Origin: Lingula anatina
Lineage: Eukaryota; Brachiopoda; Lingulata; Lingulida; Lingulidae
NCBI RefSeq assembly: GCF_001039355.2
Contig: NW_019774225.1
Coordinates: forward strand, 197,943 to 261,942
DNA length: 64,000 bases
Direction of reading: 5' to 3'
The notes beneath the pieces are model-generated. The model ran no database searches and had not been told where the DNA came from. It worked only from the letters and a program-made list of their open reading frames with translations. The translations under genes were made by a program, and so were the position numbers. Positions 47,822 through 59,459 of this stretch are shown piece after piece; within the stretch, counting starts at the first letter, position 1, and each line of letters starts with the position of its first letter.

Positions 47822-48710
47822 TTTTTTTTTGCATGTAAAATGGACTGGAAATGTTGTTCCTCATAATTAGGGCATTTTTGTGTGAAATTACATTTCTACT
47901 TCCCTTCTACTGTTTGCATTATTTTGAAAATATAAATTACTTGGATCAACTTTATAAAGACATTTTACACAATATTGCTTCTTTTTTTTTTTCAGGGCTA
48001 TACCATCCCCGCGAATTCAAACATAACGGCAAATTTTCTTTCTGTCTTTTACGATGAGTCATTTTGGAACAACCCAAACAAGTTTGATCCAACAAGGTTT
48101 CTGGACGAGAGTGGAAAGTTGGGGAAAATTCCAGATTGTCTGACACCATTCTCTCTTGGTAGGTTTGCCGTTGATTCAGAATGTTTCTAACGGCGCAGGT
48201 GTATCGAAACTGAAGGTCCGTGTAACAGAACGTTCGCTCACCGTGGCTAGAACACCTAACACAATCACCTGCAGGGGCCACTATGTTTGGCGTTGAAGCT
48301 TCGTTTCTGTACATGTAGAGTCTACTTTCTGTTAAGACTAGCACAGATGCATACGTGGGAAGTCATTTCTGTTTAATGCATATATGGCTCACTGCAGCGC
48401 TATATAAGACTATTGCAAAGCGAACACGGGGTAACTGGTAGGCGTAGTGTCATTTTCCAACATAATGAGCAGAAACTCGTGAAATTGCATAACAAGTTCT
48501 CTTCAGATTTTATTCATTTTCCTTGCAGGCGGTCGTGTGTGTCTCGGAGAGTCCCTTGCAAAGATGGAACTGTTCCTGTTCTTCACCAACTTGCTTCAGC
48601 AGTTCTCGTTTAAAATACCCGCCGGGGAAGAGAAACCGGGCCTCAAGGCTCGTATTGGTCTCTTGCGATATCCACTTCCTTTTAAGGTTGAAGTGCACAG
48701 AAGGCACTAA
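43470..48710 (+). CDS. cytochrome P450, CYP2-like, copy 3 of 3
   Basis: Nine exons: 43470-43565, 43849-44101, 44906-45143, 45630-45698, 46140-46363, 46609-46724, 47548-47706, 47996-48158, 48529-48710, giving 499 aa. Same intron positions and phases as its neighbours; exon 2 is one codon shorter. Anchor [13 protein letters not shown]-helix WKQQRR, I-helix [18 protein letters not shown], heme loop SLGGRVCLG (Cys codon 48540-48542). Exon 2 is much more diverged than exons 3, 5, 6 and 7 (for example [13 protein letters not shown] where copy 1 has [13 protein letters not shown]), and exon 8 differs at NSNITANF. Since exon 2 and the start of exon 3 contribute to the substrate pocket in CYP2 enzymes, this copy may have a different substrate; that is inference. 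Confidence 0.92.
45262..45322. repeat. long TA microsatellite in P450-3 intron 3
   Basis: Uninterrupted TA run of about 60 bases, followed by AAAGTAAAA-type short repeats to 45455. Confidence 0.95.
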
Positions 48711-48941
48711 ACTTCCACGTCTTCTTTAATGAATGAAACAATGCATGACATCGATGTTATTCAAAAGACAGATCCAGAAACTAAATGTTTATGTTTATAG
48801 TGAAACAAAGTTTTGACTGACATTTATGATCATTAGTAATCGATATTTCCATTTTTGTCATTTGTCGAGTATATTTAAGCTTCGTCTTCACTTTTAAGTA
48901 TATAGACTATATAGCATTTATTTATTTTAACGTGACATGTG

Positions 48942-48947
48942 AATAAA
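48942..48947 (+). terminator. polyadenylation signal of P450-3
   Basis: AATAAA 232 bases after the stop codon, in GTGAATAAATATAAATATG. The first canonical signal after the gene. Confidence 0.5.
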
Positions 48948-51186
48948 TATAAATATGTATGTCTCTCGGCCAAATGGGCCTACAAGTCACCTAACTTTGC
49001 ACATTTTACACAAACGTAAAATTAATGTTATAAGTTAAAACAACAGCAAACCCGGTTAGATATATGGCATAACAGTAAATCTCAGTAGTAATTGATGATA
49101 CATTTTCTTCAAATTTGTATGTCTTCAACAGGGTGGTTCAATATAGAATAGGTCTCCAAGTGTGTCAATGACTTTTCACTGATTACAAAAGCTAACTATT
49201 GTTCGAGAATTATAATGAGAATACAGAATACCTTTATAAATCTTACCTCTTCTTTTTGTAGCTTTTCGCCCTAGCTACCGGCACATTGCATCGTAAAGTT
49301 GTTGTTGCGTTTTTTTTAATAGTTCATTTTCACATTGATTCTCATAAACTTATTCCAATATTAGGTTTACTTCATTTTCTTACTGAAATTCTTTATTTTT
49401 CAATAAAGTCTCTCGGTAATCTGCAAGGTTACTGGGTACAGGACATATCTAAAAAGACGTTTGTTTTTCATTTGAATAGTGGCAGTGAAGAAAGAATTGG
49501 AAAATGCAAATTTATTCTCCATTTGAAACAATTTCTTAACCCAGTTTCCTCCCACTGACATATAAAATCTCACTACGAAACGAGTCCCCGGTGGAAGTGG
49601 AATTTTTTAGGAGTAGGAGTAAAAGAAGACATCTTGAACATTGCAGGCAACATGTAACAGAAATATACGCATTTTCAAAACGTTGGTCCAGGGAAAGGTG
49701 GGCAGGCGCAGAAACGTATTCAAGCTGACTTGTTAATTAAAGGCCTACTGAGTTCAGCGCGGGAACTATAAAAAGGATGTTGTACTGGGGATAGATGCCT
49801 GAACTTTCCCATTATTTCAGCTGTTGAATACTTTAAGCAGTCTCCAATATAGAAAGAAATTAACAGTAATTAGACAATTATCTGAAACAGTTGAGCAAAC
49901 ATAATAAAAATCTTTGTTATGGCACATTAAAAAAATAGGTTGAGGGTTTCCAATATTTTACAATATAGTGGCAATGTGATATGGTTAGCTATGATATAAC
50001 ACAAAATGCTTGTGACACTGACGTGATATTTAAAAGTGAACATTTAAAAATGTTCACTTTTTTTCATGGGGTTATCCCCTCTAAGGCAACACAGAAATCT
50101 ATAGGAACTCCTTTTTGCCAAAAACTACACTTGACAGGAACTCCCTAGAGGTCTCTATGGTCCGGACAATTTATCAACGGTCTATCGACTCTCGGGGAGC
50201 AGTACTCTCTCTCCTGTCGCGTCTATGCCGAACTGTGCCCTCGAACGAGGTCCAAATTCTTCTAGTTTTCATTTTTGCATAATTCGATCTCAATTTGTGG
50301 TGTCGGTGGTGAGGATCACACACACGTTATGCATGCTGTGCTTTTTTAAAAAATTGAGCTTATTTTCAGTAACCAACGCAAGATCCTGTCCTTATTTTTT
50401 CTGTCTCGTACTTTGTATAATATCCAATTTATGCTGGTTTTAAGTTATAACAGCTGGTTTTGGGGTGTCTCAAGGCAGTTGGGAGAGGTGAGTCGACAAA
50501 ACCGATCACTGTATCCAGTAACTTAATAGTTTTTGTTTTAACAGTTAACAGTTTTAACATGTATAGAGTCTGTTAAGGCCCCAGGTTTTATATGCGCCAT
50601 ACGTATTTCAGCCACTCTATATATGCTAGAGAGACAAGCTAAATTGTGGCATTATTTACATTCAAAATTTTCGCATTCTCTCATATTCTCGGAATATATT
50701 TAAAGAAAACTCAATCTGTGACCCCGGAAAGAGGGCAGATTTCAGGGGGTTGTGCAATACAGCAGATTATATCCACAGCCACGAACTTTTCTATCGGCGC
50801 CAAATTCCTAAAGGCAGTGTTTACATATTCATTGTTATCATGACCGGGTGAATGTTAAATCTACAAATAAACTTGACCTTAGATGTCACGCGAGCCTTGA
50901 ACGCAGTCAAATATTGTTCAGGCTAGCTTATATACAGCTGGGTATTGCACAACACAGCCGCATCAGGTTGGTATACATACAGTATTTCATGTTGTTATGA
51001 CACCAATTCCACTGAGGTGTACATATTTATATATATATATATACATGTGTGCTACTTACTAGTATGTCTACTTGATGGTCTGTCAGTTAGGCTGCATTAG
51101 TGAGATAATTTCTATGCGAAAGTGATAGATCGGTTCATTGTGCTGCTACTACATATAGGTCTGACTAGGTCAGTGCGGGGCCGTAG
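48948..51186. other. intergenic, no gene recognised
   Basis: Short frames (49286-49558, 50225-50443, 50646-50843) have no splice logic, no family motifs and biased AT composition, so they are not called. No repeats seen apart from a short TA run near 51030. Confidence 0.45.
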
Positions 51187-51324
51187 CGATAGTCCGAAGG
51201 TTCAATAGTCCGACGGTTCATTGGTCCGAATGTTCACTATAGAACCTTCGGACCAATGAACCTTTGATTAAAAAATCGATGAAAACGTTACCACTTTTCG
51301 GACCAATGAACCTTCGGACTATCG
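51187..51324. repeat. palindromic element with GTCCGAAGGTTCA units
   Basis: CGATAGTCCGAAGGTTCA (51187-51204) is the exact reverse complement of 51307-51324. Inside, GGTTCATTGGTCCGAA and TTCGGACCAATGAACC form further nested palindromes. It looks like a fold-back MITE built of repeated 12-16 base units. Confidence 0.8.
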
Positions 51325-51490
51325 AGACGCCCCCGTCAGGGCTATATCTCGCCGCAAAAGCAGATTTCACTATGTATCACATCACAGATGTTACCCCCAT
51401 CGTCAATATTCCCTCCAAGCTCAGTCATCGCGTCCTAGTTATTATCGATTCGTTAGTTTCAGTGACACAACCAAAGGTGCTTATAAGTGA

Positions 51491-51610
51491 TGGATACAAT
51501 AAGAGTTGCCGAGCTGTACGTGAAATATTACGAGTGTATTATAGAGCCGCAGGGGAGACAAAACACGAGTAATTTTCACGTACAGCTTGGCGACGAGTGT
51601 TGTATCTGGC
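51491..51610. repeat. imperfect hairpin around 51550
   Basis: GATACAATAAGAGTTGCCGA and GCTGTACGTGAAA on the left pair with TTTCACGTACAGC and TTGGCGACGAGTGTTGTATC on the right at about 80 percent. Non-coding; probably an old fold-back element. Confidence 0.55.
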
Positions 51611-52386
51611 TTTAACCACAGCCTCTAATTGGCTACTACATTAATGAGTAAAGGGAGTGCACTCGTACATGACGTGCTTGTAGGTCGAATACAGCACGGC
51701 CGAGTCTTTTTTCTACGTGCTACCCGTGGTTTAAGAAGTAAGAGAGGGAGAGACTTCGTTCTGTTTGAGTAGAACAGCCTGGAAGCGACAAGAGAATGGA
51801 CTTTGACTTAGAAGGCATTATTAGCATTGTTTGAATATAAACAAACAGTGAAAAGATAAGCTGCTTGCGATTGTGTGAGGTATTTTGCAGGGAGTGTTTC
51901 ATATTTCCTATGGTAGCCTGCCCTAAGTGGGATAAAAATATTTGTTTTAAACTGGTAATTGCACCTTTTACAATATCATAAAATCGTGATTGAGCAGATA
52001 TGGGAGGACTAATGTGTGGGTTTTTGACACTTTTCAGAGAAGTTTTTCTAATATTTAAAATTTTTTNGCGCTTTTTAGGTCGATACTCATACTTATGTTG
52101 TTGGTACGTGGCCTTTTGCTCTCTGCATTGTTTAAACAAATCACATTAAGAGAAAGAGTACAACATTTTCAGAGTGTGGTAATACCAGGGTATTAAACAA
52201 CACCTCGCCCCTAGACAATGTTTCTATTAAACGCAGGCCCGTGGGGAGAGGGGTTCAAGGGACTCGAACGAACTGCTCCCTTTAGTCTGGAAAGGGTTCA
52301 CTCTGAATAGAAAATAAACTGAGTCCATTACATTAAATTTTTTATTTATTTTTCATTCGTTAATTAATTAATTAATTCTTTTTCAG
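51611..52386. other. flank of PAN/CBM copy 1 with a single-N join at 52067
   Basis: To the left of the N no match to the intact gene copy is seen. To the right, text such as TACTCATACTTATG..GGTACGTGGCCTTTTG follows intron 2 of the intact copy (59540-59640). The join therefore falls inside what should be intron 2 of the copy at 52387. Confidence 0.6.
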
Positions 52387-53253
52387 AGTGTATCAGACAA
52401 AAGTAGTAACACAGGTATGATGATTTTAATTTTATACCTATTGTATTGACGTTTGTAAATCATGTTGTTTTACTTCTTATATTACAAATGATTTTTTTTA
52501 TATACATTTAAGTTTAAAACACTAAATGCACTATCCCTAAATATTTGGTAAAAGATATATATATGTGTCTCAGCTCATATGATTATTTTATAATTATTAA
52601 AAAACGATGTTTCCGAACTTTTTTGGTCGAGTGTATATGCACAACTAAAAGCGGCGTGCTCAATTCGTATTTCTAAACAAATACATAGAGTAAATTAATT
52701 AATTCGTTTCAATTAATTAAAATTAATTAATGATGATCTATTATAGCCCCAATGAACTTAGTGGCGGACCCTTCCTTTGAAACTGGCACGACTGACTTCT
52801 ATCAACCATACTACAACTCCTTCACTCCGACCAACACGATGGCCCACACTGGGCAGTGGTCAGCAAGGGTTAACTGTTCAGGGTCAGGTGGGGTGAAACA
52901 GCGGGTCACGTTCCCGAGCGGGTAGGTCTCACTTTATCTGTTTTATTTCTCTCTGGCCACGAGGGGTCGCTGTACCCTAGGTTCTAGATTTCGGTATTGC
53001 CACCTGGATCTTGTTTTCACATATAACCCACATGAGCAAAACCAACTCTAGCCACCACCGGCATACTAGGGGCGTGTTCGACAAATATATGCCTTATTAT
53101 TTATTTTTCAATTAACATCTTAAATACAGTAACTAAAATTAAATAAAGCAAAAATAAAACTGTTTTACGTTTCATTTTTGACTAATGACATTCAACTGCT
53201 GATTCACGATTGATTGACGGATACGCAATATTGCTACTATTCGTCATGGGCAC

Positions 53254-53440
53254 CAGGCCTGTAGCCAGCAATTTCAAAAGGGGGGGGGGGGTTCTTTTTC
53301 TGAAAAAGTGGACCTTTTTCCATAAAAACTTCATGAACCTAGATCAAATTTTACACAGAGTGGACCTTTTCCCACCAAAAGGGGTGGTTCTTTCGAACCC
53401 CCCGAACCCCCCCCCCCCCCCCCCCCTGGCTACGGGCCTG
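53254..53440. mobile_element. MITE with CAGGCCTGTAGCCAG ends
   Basis: CAGGCCTGTAGCCAGCAATT at the left and CTGGCTACGGGCCTG at the right, flanked by GGCAC on both sides as a likely target duplication. Second copy of the family at 33182. In an intron of the CBM pseudogene. Confidence 0.82.
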
Positions 53441-54731
53441 GGCACTGTAAAGCTATCACGTGGAAAGGTGTCTTGAGCAATCTAGCATTATAGTGCCCCG
53501 ACACTCGGGGGAGGTGCCCTGTAGCCTACTCGGTTGCATGATATTGAATAAAAAAGACTATCATTTTCTTTAATTTCATAAGCGGTCAGACTATAAAGCC
53601 CCCTATGGACAGAGATTAATGTTGTGCCATGTACAGACCTTAAGAGGCAAATTAACTTTGCAGGAAAAAGATCTAGCCGTAAAATAAAATGGCCTTTTCG
53701 TCTATTTCAGTTCAATTAAATCGATGCCACAGTGCACTTAAGTACAGTAAGCAATGTCCTGAAAGACTATCGTTGTCTGCCTTGTTATAAAACAGACACA
53801 ATATTTTGTTACTGGTTTATTTTAGGTCAAAGTTAAAAGGGATAATAACTCTTCGTATGAGATCTATATTTCACAATAAAAACATTGTGAACAACTCATA
53901 GAAATATTATATATTCTGTTGTACTACAAAAACGGCAGTTATAGCTATTATTCTGGAATCTGAGCTTGTCTTTAGACCACGTGACCTCCATTGATGGCTA
54001 TGCTCTGTTATAATCTCTTAAGAGATTATAACAAAAAACAAACTTTTTACAAAAAAACAGGGACTAACTTTGAATGTGAAAATGGATTCATTAACCATTG
54101 GTAAGTATGATTCATTTTTTTTTGGCTAAAACGAAGAGTTATTATCCTTTTAAATCATTTTTATTTTAAAGTTTGTTTGCATTTATTTACAGAACTAGAT
54201 TCCTCACAGCTTCCTTGTGGAGTTTCGCTTACGGTGTTACTTTGCAAGAATCAAGCGACTACTCTCTCTACGTGGACCTTCGGGTGAGTTAAAAAATTTG
54301 CATTACACCTTTAAATAGCAAAATTTCCCCCTCATTCACAAAAGCATACCGTACCCAAAAGCGAAGGATTGCATTCTCTTATTATCCCGTTTTTTTAGTT
54401 TTGAGTCACGTATGTCATGCATAATACAGATAAAAGCTGGTGAATTTCACAAGTGACTGTAAGAATTACAAATATAGAAGACGAAAACGAGTTAATAGAT
54501 TGTCATTTTTCAATTAGACAAAATGGTATTGAATAGCGTTAGTACAGGAACGTTTACCATGGTAAAGAGGAAATTAATGAAATTTCCGGGAAAATGTACA
54601 TATACGAAAACGTGTACATAAAAGACAAAAGTGCATTGTGTATGTATACCTTTAAGCAAAGTACGTGCACGAGTTTCCCTTGTCTTGCTATAACCGGGAA
54701 GTAGTCACTGTGTGCGCAGTAAAAAAGCTAC

Positions 54732-54886
54732 TCAGGGCCCCGTAACTCAAAAGCACCGCGTATTGCGAATAGCGATATCACATAGAGGCTACAATGTATT
54801 ATATGGGGCGAGTATGGGCGAGTTATGGAATCGAAACGCTTGCGCTCGGTCGCAATGCCCGTTGCTTTCGAGTTACGGGGCCCTGA
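54732..54886. mobile_element. 155-bp MITE with TCAGGGCCCCGTAACTC ends
   Basis: TCAGGGCCCCGTAACTCAAA and the reverse complement of TTTCGAGTTACGGGGCCCTGA match at 23 of 24 bases including the next GCA/TGC. The paralogous intron in the intact copy (61007-61025) reads AAGCTATTCATAACACGC without this element: an empty site. Confidence 0.88.
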
Positions 54887-55197
54887 TAACACGCAGGCAG
54901 GTAAAAACGTGTACCAGGGGGGTACAAATCGTGTACCAGCCAAAAGATAAAATCAAATAAAATTTGAAATTATATTTATCATAATTCCTCTTCATATATC
55001 CCTACAGCTCAGCGATGACACTTGGATGTATGGAAGAATCGCCAGATTCACCCCCAGGGACTTCTGTCACGTGGGAACAGGGCGTGGTGACAGTCACCTC
55101 TGAAGTGGACATGAACTATGCTCTGGTCTATGGCTTGTGTAGACATCGCACTGGGGAGGCATACTTTGATGACATGGTAGTCACTGCTAGTCCGTAA

Positions 55198-57496
55198 GCA
55201 CTGCTAAAAAATGAACATGCTATTCCATTTTTGCGAGTGTAAAATATATTTGGAGTGTTAGGAACGCCAAATGTCCCAAAGCGAGTACTGCTCAGAAGTC
55301 AAGCAAGTCCCTTCAAAATTGTCAAGCAAGTCCCTTCAAAATTGTCAAGGTCAAATTGGCAGTATTACCGGCAATATAGGTTTTCCTAATTGCTTAGAAG
55401 GTGCAAATTGTTTCGAAAGGCTAAGTAATTATATGCTTTTTACTGTCGACTTACAAAATATTGGCTCATTCAGTTTGCTTAGCAGTTTTCAATATTTATT
55501 ATTTTATATTTTAATTAAATTTATAAACAATCATTACACTTGCAATTATGGAAATGGTTTGAAACGATATTGAGGGACACCTTGAAAATTATTTTTGCCA
55601 TCTGAAAGCAAATTTCATTTTAAAAGATTCAGTGAACTGTCTGAGAACGACGCTCATATTATATTGTTAGTACTGCGCGTCAATAGGCTGCTACTTCAAT
55701 CAGTCCTTTGTCTCCATCAGTGAGTGTCTATGCGACGCCGTGCTATACGATTTACTTCACCATTTCTTTTAAATTTTATAACATGCAATTCTAGCATATT
55801 TACAGTTCGTTTGGTCGACGAATGGTCTACAAATTCCATATAATTGGGTTCTTGATCTCTGTTCTCCGTAATTACCACTACATTTTTTTATTTTTATTTT
55901 GTGAGCACTAGGGTTTATAAGTTAGAAGTATTGACTCAATGGTGTTATGTTTCAAAGCGTTGAAAAACGTGATAGTTTAAAAATGTAAAATACAATGGTG
56001 TTTAGTCCGCTATTGACACAAGTCTTGAAAACGCATCACTGGTACGCTTTTTATGCATGTAAATGCAGCTTAAAAAAAACCGATATTGATCTTTACGAAA
56101 AAAGTATAGAAAGGAAGATCAAATTCCAATTCAACAGAGCTTCCTATTCATTCAATATCTCCTTTCACAAGTAAAACAGAACACGTTTTGGTGATTTTCC
56201 TGCTGTGGCTATTTGAATAAAGCGCTTTTTATCAATTTTGCGCACACAATTATAAAACCCTCGCTTGTAATGCTATTTTTAACATTTGTCATAACTTTTC
56301 TTTTAAACTTCGATGTTTGTACATTGAAAAGCAATCATTGAGGCGATTGTTCCCAGGTTATAATTAGATGTTTTGAATTCACATGTGATTATACCATATC
56401 CTGTTAATCATTTTCGTACATCTCATTCTTTCTGTATGAATTTTAACCGGACGTTGATGTCTTGAATGGCCATGTCGAACAAACTAGTGAAGACATCAAA
56501 ACATCAAATTTCTTTAGTAATTAATTCCTCTGTAATTATATTGTGAATGTTAATTGTACAATGAAATGGTTAAATCCTTTCTATAGAAGTAAACCTCGAT
56601 TTTGATGTGGTTGCTATGTTCTACTAAAAAGAATCTGTCATACTACATGCACCACTGGTTTATTGACCTTTTTCGTGTTGGGAAGTAATAAAGTCCATTT
56701 TATTACCACAAAAGTTCTAGTTGGCCAGATTTTGCAGTCCTTTCTGTTGGATTAAAACTCAATTTAGAGGCGATTGCTGTGGTCTACTTCTCAGAACTTG
56801 CCATATGTACTCTGGTTTAATGAACCTCTTTGTATTGGGATCCAATATATTCAAAACCACAAGGCTCAAATGCGCTAGTTTTTACTGCATGAACAATGGT
56901 GCTCTTGGTGGTTGCTGATACTTTTTCACGTAAGGGAATCGGCTCTTCGATTATTATAACTAAAATTGTAAAGCTCTACTTTTTACACGAGATAACGGCA
57001 AATAATTACTGCTATAAGTTAGGTCATACTGAATTCTTAACATGTAAACAAATAATGTAATATAAAAGTAATGATAATATACGACATTACTAAGAAACTT
57101 TAAAACCAAACCGCGCATTCCGCGCAAATACCCATGCTACAGAATACATAATATTTGTAACAACCTTTTTTCAAAGCTTCTACTTGTACTATGTACATGG
57201 TCGATCACTTCAATAAAGGTTATTTATAAATATATCGTTTCTTCGTATAACTAAGATTTACAACTAAGATTTACAACAAGTTATACAATGAACAGTTTTA
57301 CCTGTAAGTTACCAATCAGAGTAGATTACGCAACGTTACAGGAAAAGATTCAAACTTGCACACCGGACTGTACTTTTCTAATAGAGACATCTAACGGTAG
57401 CAATACAAAGCAATCCCAACTAACACAGTACATCGTCAAACTATCTTATCAAATGAATTTTATGTTTTATTTTTAATTTATCCGTTTTTCTTACAG
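55198..57496. repeat. duplicated downstream flank; upstream flank of orphan P450 exon
   Basis: From about 55600 to 57210 the sequence parallels 62150-63340 (for example TTGCTATGTTCTACTAAAAA at 56612 and 62639; GTTCTAGTTGG near 56712 and 62743). The similarity then ends. The 57210-57496 part is AT-rich with no exon 8 of a P450. No gene. Confidence 0.65.
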
Positions 57497-57678
57497 GCCG
57501 CCGTGTTTGCCTTGGGGAGTCCCTCGCAAAGATGGAGCTGTTCCTGTTCTTCGCCAGCTTGCTTCAGCAATTTTCGTTTAAAATACCCGCCGGGGAAGAG
57601 AGGCCGAGCCTAAAGACCACGTGGACTCTCGTGCGGTCTCCAGTACCCTTTAAGGTTGAAGTGCACAGGAGGCGCTGA
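57497..57678 (+). pseudogene. orphan last exon of a CYP2-like P450
   Basis: TTCTTACAG acceptor, then 182 nt with the same phase, length and stop position as exon 9 of the three P450 genes. It encodes [20 protein letters not shown] (heme Cys codon 57508-57510) and ends VEVHRRR before TGA. The frame is intact and the sequence is close to its paralogs, so it is not an old relic, yet no other P450 exon lies between 48711 and here or downstream. It may be a duplication fragment, or the tail of a gene whose body is missing from the assembly. Confidence 0.85.
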
Positions 57679-58798
57679 TTTTCCCTGTGGTCTTGATTGA
57701 AAAAATAATATACATTCGATTATTGTCATTCAAATCTCCAAAGACAGAAGAAAAAAGCTTTTGCTACATAGTGCAATGCCGCCGAAATATTAGCCCACTT
57801 ATCCTGCGCTGTGCTGGGGGTTTTCCCTGTGCACTGTCACGGTAACCGTCGAAATTACATTGTCGCCCATGTGGCGTTTACCTCATTTTAACAATAGAAC
57901 AATAGAACTGGTTTTAAATATATTTGTTATGACGAAAGCAAAGAGCCCTTAATTGCTCTATGCTTGGCACATGGATACATCAATAATTGAATTATAGTTT
58001 TAAGTTACAGTTAATATTTATGGACAGGAACGCCAGCCCGCTGGTTCAATCAATGAGAAGACGCTGTCGGCTTTTGGTGGCCAAGCTAGGCAGACATATT
58101 TCTTACAAACTTAAAAACAGCTTAAATTCGTGCTAGTTTAAGACTTTGATTAACCAAAAGAAGGCAGGCATTATTCGTTCAAATAAATGGCTTAGCATAA
58201 CAAAGCATTATTTATTTTCGGATATTTTTTTCCGCCAAATCTAAGTAATGCATTCAAATTATCCTGCGAGTATAATGACATAAAGGTATTTGTTACCATA
58301 TATACGTTACGTACAAAAAATCTATACATCCATTAGTCTGGGTTGTGATAGTATACAAAAGGCCTGTCGCAAATATATATATATCAAAGCGTTTCAAAAA
58401 TTGAGCGCTGGTGAGACAAAGAGACAAATACGAGGTAAACCATGGGGGGTGGGGGGGAAGCTAACTGAGGTGACAAGGCCAAACGATTATAGACTCTAAG
58501 GTGGGTAACGAGAGCCCGCGTCACTTTAGCCGACGTAAAAATCTATGATAATTCCGGAGAATTGAATACAACATTACTCCTTGAGTCGATTAAGGGGGGA
58601 GCCAAAGTCGAGGCAGAATTCAAAAAAAATTTTGCTCTTTCCAAGGGGGATGCTTCGTTTTCAAAAGAGCTCGAGGCGAGCTTCTTTTAAACAGATATTT
58701 ACATAATGAACTTGTTTATCGTTAATTTCGCCACATTCAAGGCATTTACGTCCAGCTGGTTTATAACATGTCCACCGCTGTATTTCAAACTGGCAAGA
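57679..58798. other. intergenic, promoter side of PAN/CBM gene
   Basis: No exon, repeat family or clear core promoter element recognised. Contains a G run near 58445. Confidence 0.4.
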
Positions 58799-59414
58799 AT
58801 GAAGAAAAGTGATTTAGTAGTGTTCTTAGCATGGGGAATTGTCGCAGGTAATTCATGTATTTACTGGCCTCCATCAGGTATTCGAATAACACCCTTGTAA
58901 TTATGTCATCATTATCAACACCGGCAAACTGCGAAAAAAAGACGTATTTTAAAAGGTAGTTCGCATCTGAGAAGACCTGTATGAGGTGATCTTTTTAGTT
59001 GGCTTTATACCTTTTTATTGTACTAAAATTTCCAAGAGAAAGATCCCTCAAAAATGAGACAGTACAGGCAAGTGCAAGCCTACACTTATTAGCTACACTC
59101 GCTTTACAGGTGTATCGATAGGAGGGCGGACGACTTCCCTTCATTACAGCCGCAAAAGGGGCTACAGATATGGAGCAGAGAACGATACGCATTCAGTAAC
59201 AACAAGCAGTTCGACAGCGTGCGCGGTAAGGTGTTCAAAGCAGTCCGCGTGCCAGGCGTTCAACTTCAAACCAATGACCGGCCTGTGTCAGCCGTATTTA
59301 GGCATTAATGCAAGTAATTACAGCTATGGTATTTTGATGGATTTGGAGTGGGACCTGTGGATGTCTAAGGTAGAATCTCTCTCTCTCTCTCTCGCTCTCT
59401 CTCACACACTCCCC

Positions 59415-59459
<45 letters not shown>

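Larger units (their letters stand above)
52387..55197 (+). pseudogene. CBM4/9-like secreted protein, truncated and frameshifted copy
   Basis: Exons 52387-52414, 52747-52921, 54193-54283 and 55008-55197 correspond one to one with the last four exons of the gene at 58799-62075. The domain begins NLVADPSFETGTTDF and runs through NSFTPTNTMAHTGQWSARV and YSLYVDLR. Two defects are visible. No signal peptide or PAN exon lies upstream; the single N at 52067 may hide or have displaced them. In the last exon CACCCCCAGGGACTTC has one base more than CACCCCCGGGACTTC of the intact copy, which shifts the frame; the correct peptide continues in another frame to TAA at 55195-55197. It could be a pseudogene or a sequencing error in a real gene. 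Confidence 0.75.

Noticed and set aside
49286-49558. 90-residue frame downstream of P450-3
   Set aside because: AT-rich, with no motifs, no signal peptide and no splice partners.
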